This document shows, piece after piece, positions 59,976 to 64,000 of a DNA stretch of 64,000 nt. The stretch covers positions 186,001 through 250,000 of the forward strand of contig JANOZM010000021.1 of assembly GCA_031429355.1 (NCBI GenBank). The letters are read 5' to 3'. The position numbers were made by a program, and so were the translations under genes. Source of the DNA: JANOZM01 sp031429355 (GTDB lineage Bacteria; Pseudomonadota; Gammaproteobacteria; Burkholderiales; Burkholderiaceae_E). The notes beneath the pieces are model-generated. The model saw only the letters and a list, made by a program, of their open reading frames with translations. It searched no databases and was not told where the DNA came from. Within the stretch, counting starts at the first letter, position 1. Each line of letters starts with the position of its first letter.

Positions 59976-61174
59976 GTGTCCAACAACCCCATTGCATCTC
60001 GAACATCGCGCATAGTTTCTTGCGCTACTTTACGGGCACGATCGCACCCATCAGCAATAATATTACGCAACAAAGTTGGGTCGTCCAAATACGGCTGCGC
60101 ACGCTCGTGAAACGGCTCTTGCTCTTTTATAATTGCATCAATAATGGGTTGCTTGCACTCTAGGCAACCAATGCCCGCAGTACGACATCCTTTGGCCGCC
60201 CAATCTTGAATATCGTGATTGCTATACACCTGATGTAAGCTCCAAACTGGGCAACGGCTAGGCTCACCAACATCAGTACGCCGGACCCGCGCTGGATCAG
60301 TCGGCATTGTTCTCACTTTTTTAGTTACCGACTCGGCCGTATCGCGCATTGCGATTGAGTTGCCATAGCTCTTGGACATTTTTTGTCCGTCTAAACCAAC
60401 AACGCGTGATTCTTCGGTTAACAAGGCATTGGGTTCGGCCAAAATTAAACGGCTTTTCCCTTCTAGATATCCAAACAAACGTTCACGGTCACCATTGCCT
60501 AAATTTTGCGTATCTTCCAAAATAGCGCGGGCTTTTTCTAGCGCTTCTTCTTTGCCCTCTTGTTGGTACAAACTACGCAATTCGGTGTACATTTTGGCCC
60601 GCTTACTGCCGAGTTTTTTAATCGCTTCACGCGCTTTGTCTTCAAAGCCAACTTCGCGACCGTACAAATGATTAAAGCGCCGCGCTACTTCGCGGGTTAG
60701 TTCAATGTGCGGAACTTGATCTTCACCGACCGGCACATAGCCAGCGCGGTACATTAAGATGTCGGCTGATTGCAATAATGGATAGCCCAAAAATCCGTAG
60801 GTCGACAGGTCTTTGTCGGCTAGCTTTTCTTGTTGATCTTTATACGTCGGTACGCGCTCTAGCCACCCCAATGGAGTGTTCATTGACAGTAGTAAATGCA
60901 GTTCAGCGTGTTCGGGAACGCGCGACTGAAAGAACAAGGTTGACTGGGCTGGGTCTAAACCTGCCGCCAACCAATCGATCACCATATCCCAAATACTTTT
61001 TTGAATAATTTCGGGCGATTCGTAATGCGTTGTTAGTGCGTGCCAGTCGGCAACAAAGAAAAAACAAGGGTACTCGCTTTGCAGGCGCACCCAGTTTTTT
61101 AAAGCGCCGTGGTAATGGCCAATATGCAAAGCACCCGTAGGGCGCATACCCGATACAACGCGTTCAGGAAACAT
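59972..61174 (-). CDS. trpS: Tryptophanyl-tRNA synthetase
   Basis: Charges tRNA-Trp. 400 residues, with the extended insert seen in many betaproteobacteria. Seen: GALHIGHYHGAL with HIGH at 17-20, VADWHAL, GYPLLQSADILMYRAGYVPVGEDQVPHIELTREVARRFN and the KMSKSYGNS motif (about 262-270). The segment RDTAESV...C-rich turn and VCSLHQVY-type stretch with WSLHQVYSNHD and CRTAGIGCLECK is typical of the proteobacterial long form. Start ATG 61174. Neighbour yciO lies 78 bases upstream on the same strand. Confidence 0.95.
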   Translation of the reverse strand: MFPERVVSGMRPTGALHIGHYHGALKNWVRLQSEYPCFFFVADWHALTTHYESPEIIQKSIWDMVIDWLAAGLDPAQSTLFFQSRVPEHAELHLLLSMNTPLGWLERVPTYKDQQEKLADKDLSTYGFLGYPLLQSADILMYRAGYVPVGEDQVPHIELTREVARRFNHLYGREVGFEDKAREAIKKLGSKRAKMYTELRSLYQQEGKEEALEKARAILEDTQNLGNGDRERLFGYLEGKSRLILAEPNALLTEESRVVGLDGQKMSKSYGNSIAMRDTAESVTKKVRTMPTDPARVRRTDVGEPSRCPVWSLHQVYSNHDIQDWAAKGCRTAGIGCLECKQPIIDAIIKEQEPFHERAQPYLDDPTLLRNIIADGCDRARKVAQETMRDVRDAMGLLDT

Positions 61175-61252
61175 TAATACTCTTTCGATCAGTACTGCAA
61201 AAGCGCTATTCTACCGAAGTGCTGTTACCAACGGATGCTAACGAGGTTAAAA

Positions 61253-61900
61253 CTAGCCTAAAGCCGAACTAATCGCTTCAGCACCTAGTCCGACGCGTTG
61301 TACGACGGGCGTTCCGTCTTCCATATTAATTATGGTGGTTGGCTCAGTACCCAAGACACCAGCATCAATCAGCAAATCGATGCGTTTTCCCAACTTTGCA
61401 ATAATTTCTTCTGGATCGGACAGGGGATCGTCAAACGGGTTTTCACCGCCAAGGCTAGGTAACTTTAAAGTGCTTGCTAGAACTGGTTCACCTAGCGATT
61501 CGAGTAAATCGCGCAAAATAGGGGTATCAGGAACGCGCAAGCCGATACTTTTTCGAGAAGGATGCGCCAGCCGACGCGGCACTTCTTTGGTGGCTTCCAA
61601 CACAAACGTATAGGGGCCAGGCGTCCAGTGTTTTAAAAACCGAAACTGGCCGTTATCGACCTTCGCGTAATTGCCAAGCTGGCTAAGATCGGAACACAAG
61701 ATGGTAAGCAAATGTTTATCATCGATGCCCCGAATCGCACGCAATCGTTCTGCGGCCGTCTTATCACCTAAGTGGCAACACAAGGCGTAACAGGCATCAG
61801 TTGGAACAACCGCAAGACCACCTTCACGCAAAATTTTTGCGGCTTGATCGATTAATCTTTTTTGCGGATGGGTGGGATGAACTTCAAATCGCTGTGCCAT
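61253..61900 (-). CDS. yciO: YciO/Sua5-YrdC family protein
   Basis: A 215-residue protein of the YrdC/Sua5 fold that binds double-stranded RNA or nucleotides; TsaC relatives make the threonylcarbamoyl group of t6A. Seen: AVVPTDACYALCC (the KRxxxP-like site is replaced as in YciO), the GPYTFVLEATKEVPRRL segment and IGLRVPDTPI. Which reaction YciO performs is not established. As in E. coli, it neighbours the PHP phosphatase gene. Start ATG 61900. Confidence 0.88.
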   Translation of the reverse strand: MAQRFEVHPTHPQKRLIDQAAKILREGGLAVVPTDACYALCCHLGDKTAAERLRAIRGIDDKHLLTILCSDLSQLGNYAKVDNGQFRFLKHWTPGPYTFVLEATKEVPRRLAHPSRKSIGLRVPDTPILRDLLESLGEPVLASTLKLPSLGGENPFDDPLSDPEEIIAKLGKRIDLLIDAGVLGTEPTTIINMEDGTPVVQRVGLGAEAISSALG

Positions 61901-61924
61901 AAATGCTTGAGATTAAATGTGCCG

Positions 61925-62842
61925 TTAAATTAATCGATGCCAAACGGGCACCAACCAATCGGGCAACAAAGGCAGGCGACCGAGCTCGGTATGTGATTCA
62001 TCGGGCGCATGAAAATCCGAACCACGCGATGCCATTAAATCGAATCGTTTCGCTACTTCGCCAAAGCGAACATATTGGTCTTTGGTGTGGCTTCCGCAAA
62101 TTACTTCAATTCCTTCACCGCCGCACTGTTTAAATTCTTCAATTAACAATTCTAAAACAGCCGGCGAGAAACGATAGCGACCTGGATGCGCCATGACGGC
62201 AATTCCGCCGGCGCCTTTAATCCATTGAATAGCTTCACTTAAGCTGGCCCAACGGTGTGCTACAAACCCGGGTTTGCCTTCAACTAAAAATCGTTGAAAC
62301 ACTTCATTAATAGAACTGCAATGCCCAGTGTTGACTAACCATCGTGCAAAGTGTGTACGGCTCACTAACCCAGGGTTGCGCACATAACACAGCGCACCTT
62401 CGTACGCGTCTTGAATACCGGCACGTGCCAACCCCTTACCCATTTCGACTGCGCGGGTATCGCGACCGTCACGGGTGCGCCTTAGGCCATCAACCAAAGC
62501 GGGATTTTTTTCGTCAATACCAACGCCAACAATATGAACTGTTTCGCCAGCCCAAGTGACCGACACTTCAACGCCCCCTAAAAAGGGCATACCAACCTCG
62601 TTGGCGGCGGCTCTTGCTTCAGCAATACCGACGACTTCATCGTGGTCGGTTAAGGCCCACAATTGCACGCCGTTTTGCGCGGCTCGCAAGGCCAGCTCAC
62701 GGGGCTCTAAGGCACCATCAGACATGCAAGAGTGGCTATGCAAATCAGCATTAATCAAGTGCGGTTCTAGGCGATTAAAAGGCAAGCCGCTTTTTGCGGA
62801 AGCCGGAGTAGCCAAGTTAGACTTCATTCCAAAATTAAACAT
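61925..62842 (-). CDS. PHP-domain phosphoesterase, 3',5'-nucleotide phosphatase / RNase AM type
   Basis: A 305-residue PHP phosphoesterase of the YciV/TrpH group, which hydrolyses 3',5'-bisphosphonucleotides and trims RNA 5' ends. Seen: LHSHSCMSDG with His35, His37 and Asp42, LTDHDEVVG with Asp66, His67 and Asp68, VMAHPGRYR, and SRGSDFHAPDESHTELGR at the C-terminus. Only 24 bases lie between it and yciO. The first residues before INADLHSH are variable, so the start is approximate. Confidence 0.9.
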   Translation of the reverse strand: MFNFGMKSNLATPASAKSGLPFNRLEPHLINADLHSHSCMSDGALEPRELALRAAQNGVQLWALTDHDEVVGIAEARAAANEVGMPFLGGVEVSVTWAGETVHIVGVGIDEKNPALVDGLRRTRDGRDTRAVEMGKGLARAGIQDAYEGALCYVRNPGLVSRTHFARWLVNTGHCSSINEVFQRFLVEGKPGFVAHRWASLSEAIQWIKGAGGIAVMAHPGRYRFSPAVLELLIEEFKQCGGEGIEVICGSHTKDQYVRFGEVAKRFDLMASRGSDFHAPDESHTELGRLPLLPDWLVPVWHRLI

Positions 62843-62851
62843 CGCTCGGCC

Positions 62852-63751
62852 TTATTTCAAAAAAGCTTCAATATGGGCCGCAACAACTTGCGGTTGGTCA
62901 TGATGAAGCATATGCCCGGCTTGCGCTACCGTAACGGTCTTTAACGATGCAAAGGCATTAAGGCGTTCACGATACTTTGGGCTACGCGTGAAGCGATGCC
63001 ATTCATCTTGCTCTTCACTTTCAACTAACAATACGGGCGCGGTAATGCTCCGCCAACAAGCTAAAACTTCTTCTACGCGATACAACACGGGATTCGATAG
63101 TTTATGCGCAGGATCCGCCAATAATTCGTATTGCACCGAACCGTCAGCTTGGGTTTTAGACGCCGACCAGTATTGCGCCAACCAATTCGCAAAATCCTCT
63201 TGCAGGCGCGGGTTGGTTTTACGCAAACGCGCAGCAACATCGGTTAACGATGCGTACGGGCGCAATTGAGCACCAGCTTTTAATTCATCTAACCAACGAG
63301 CATAACGGTTGGGTGCTTGGCTTGGTTTTGTATCGGGTAAACCGTAGCCCTCTAAATTAACTAAACGACGTATTTTTTCGGGCCGAATACCAGCGTACAA
63401 ACAGGCTACATTGCCGCCCATACTATGCGCCACTAAATCAATTGGGGCGTCGGGGTAATAGTGATTAATGATGGCTTCTAAATCAGCCAAATAATCTGCA
63501 AACCAATAACTATCTGCGCCTGAATTACTGGTGCCACCATATCCACGCCAATCTGGGGCAATAATCCAACGCGGCTCGGTAAAGCAGTCGACCATAAACT
63601 GAAACGATGCGGAAACATCCATCCAACCATGTAACAAAACAATGGGCGGACAATTTGGGGATTGGCTTGCGCTGCCCCATTGGCGAATTTGATACTGCAG
63701 CCCGCGAATCGGAATCAATTCGGTACGGCTTAGCTTGACGGGTTTGTACAT
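62852..63751 (-). CDS. Alpha/beta hydrolase
   Basis: A 299-residue alpha/beta hydrolase fold protein without signal peptide. Seen: IVLLHGWMDVSAS (oxyanion region, His41-Gly42), the nucleophile elbow VAHSMGGN with Ser110, an acid region near VLLVESEEQDEW, and AGHMLHHDQP with the catalytic His. Substrate unknown; related proteins include esterases, haloalkane-type and epoxide hydrolases. Located after the PHP gene in the same direction. Gene ends near the acyl-CoA synthetase that starts on the other strand. Confidence 0.88.
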   Translation of the reverse strand: MYKPVKLSRTELIPIRGLQYQIRQWGSASQSPNCPPIVLLHGWMDVSASFQFMVDCFTEPRWIIAPDWRGYGGTSNSGADSYWFADYLADLEAIINHYYPDAPIDLVAHSMGGNVACLYAGIRPEKIRRLVNLEGYGLPDTKPSQAPNRYARWLDELKAGAQLRPYASLTDVAARLRKTNPRLQEDFANWLAQYWSASKTQADGSVQYELLADPAHKLSNPVLYRVEEVLACWRSITAPVLLVESEEQDEWHRFTRSPKYRERLNAFASLKTVTVAQAGHMLHHDQPQVVAAHIEAFLK

Positions 63752-63817
63752 TCCTTCATTATAGAAGGACTGCCGCTTTTCCGCTGTGACGAGCTGCCTT
63801 GTTTACCTAGGCTCAAA

Positions 63818-64000
63818 ATGACACCTGTACCCCTCTCCGACGCATCCAATCCAACAATTGAACAATATGTCGCGCTGTATCAAGCGTTTCGTTGGAAAGT
63901 ACCCAAACAATTTAATATCGCCACGGTTTGCAGTGATCGCTGGGCGCGCACCAACGCTAGCGCCATTATCGAAGAGCGTGACGGCTTAGCCTCACGGCAT
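63818..64000 (+). CDS. AMP-forming acyl-CoA/acetyl-CoA synthetase-like protein, N-terminus (partial)
   Basis: Sixty-one codons from an ATG at 63818 to the window edge. The start holds LYQAFRWKVPKQFNIATVCSDRWA, a pattern typical of the N-terminus of AMP-dependent acyl-CoA synthetases of the Burkholderiales. The AMP-binding core is beyond the window. No ribosome site is striking. It diverges from the alpha/beta hydrolase gene. Substrate and full identity cannot be told from this fragment. Confidence 0.65.
   Translation, partial: MTPVPLSDASNPTIEQYVALYQAFRWKVPKQFNIATVCSDRWARTNASAIIEERDGLASRH

Overview
The window is a mostly chromosomal, gene-dense stretch of a betaproteobacterium, most likely of the order Burkholderiales. 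This rests on gene content and order: dapA-bamC-MBL hydrolase, trpS-yciO-PHP phosphatase, the slyD/dus/RIO-kinase block facing a YcfD-type oxygenase, group II truncated globin, and a split hpaG1/hpaG2 homoprotocatechuate operon. Base composition looks rather low for that order (by eye in the upper 40s percent GC, with many TTA leucine codons). No rRNA, phage, insertion sequence or CRISPR array is visible. One tRNA gene, Ser(GCU), is present.

Region by region. 1-2694: the tail of a phosphonate/phosphate binding protein, then ATPase and two permeases (phnD-phnC-phnE-phnE). 2740-4050: isocitrate lyase on the minus strand behind a 367-base promoter region with repeated operator-like boxes. 4418-5103: VapBC toxin-antitoxin. 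5220-13683: a long minus-strand series that starts with a URC-type uracil catabolism set (GTP cyclohydrolase II-like URC1, DUF1688 URC4, uracil phosphoribosyltransferase), followed by a YbbP/FtsX-type permease, truncated globin, an unusual P-loop kinase with a ParB-like tail, and RmuC. 13809-18552: DUF3297 protein, secreted amidase, exported methyltransferase and a large M16 zinc protease. 18549-23387: an accessory stretch with a TacAT-type acetyltransferase toxin system, an OLD-like ATPase/TOPRIM protein, tRNA-Ser, a small lipoprotein, lysC, and a DUF433/DUF5615 toxin-antitoxin pair.

23411-31005: housekeeping genes tilS, accA, cysS, a TPR protein, two cyclophilins and lpxH. 30202-35424: homoprotocatechuate meta-cleavage operon hpaG1-G2-E-D-F-H. 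35551-41591: radical SAM/B12 protein, FKBP isomerase, solute-binding lipoprotein and a solitary form II CoxL-like molybdoenzyme subunit. 41616-53829: cysE, a PrpF-like isomerase, trmJ, suhB, mutS, an exported phosphoesterase, RIO kinase, dusC-type synthase, slyD, YcfD-type oxygenase, a small unknown protein, and a LEA-like alanine-rich lipoprotein. 53956-64000: MBL hydrolase, bamC, dapA, a PAS-GAF-GGDEF-EAL protein, trpS, yciO, PHP phosphatase, alpha/beta hydrolase and the start of an acyl-CoA synthetase.

The most notable items are the OLD-like ATPase/TOPRIM gene beside a TacAT module and tRNA-Ser, the kinase/ParB-like fusion next to rmuC, the bacterial URC cluster, and a recurring pattern of low-complexity loop insertions inside otherwise conserved enzymes (CysS, HpaF-like isomerase, PrpF-like isomerase, SuhB).
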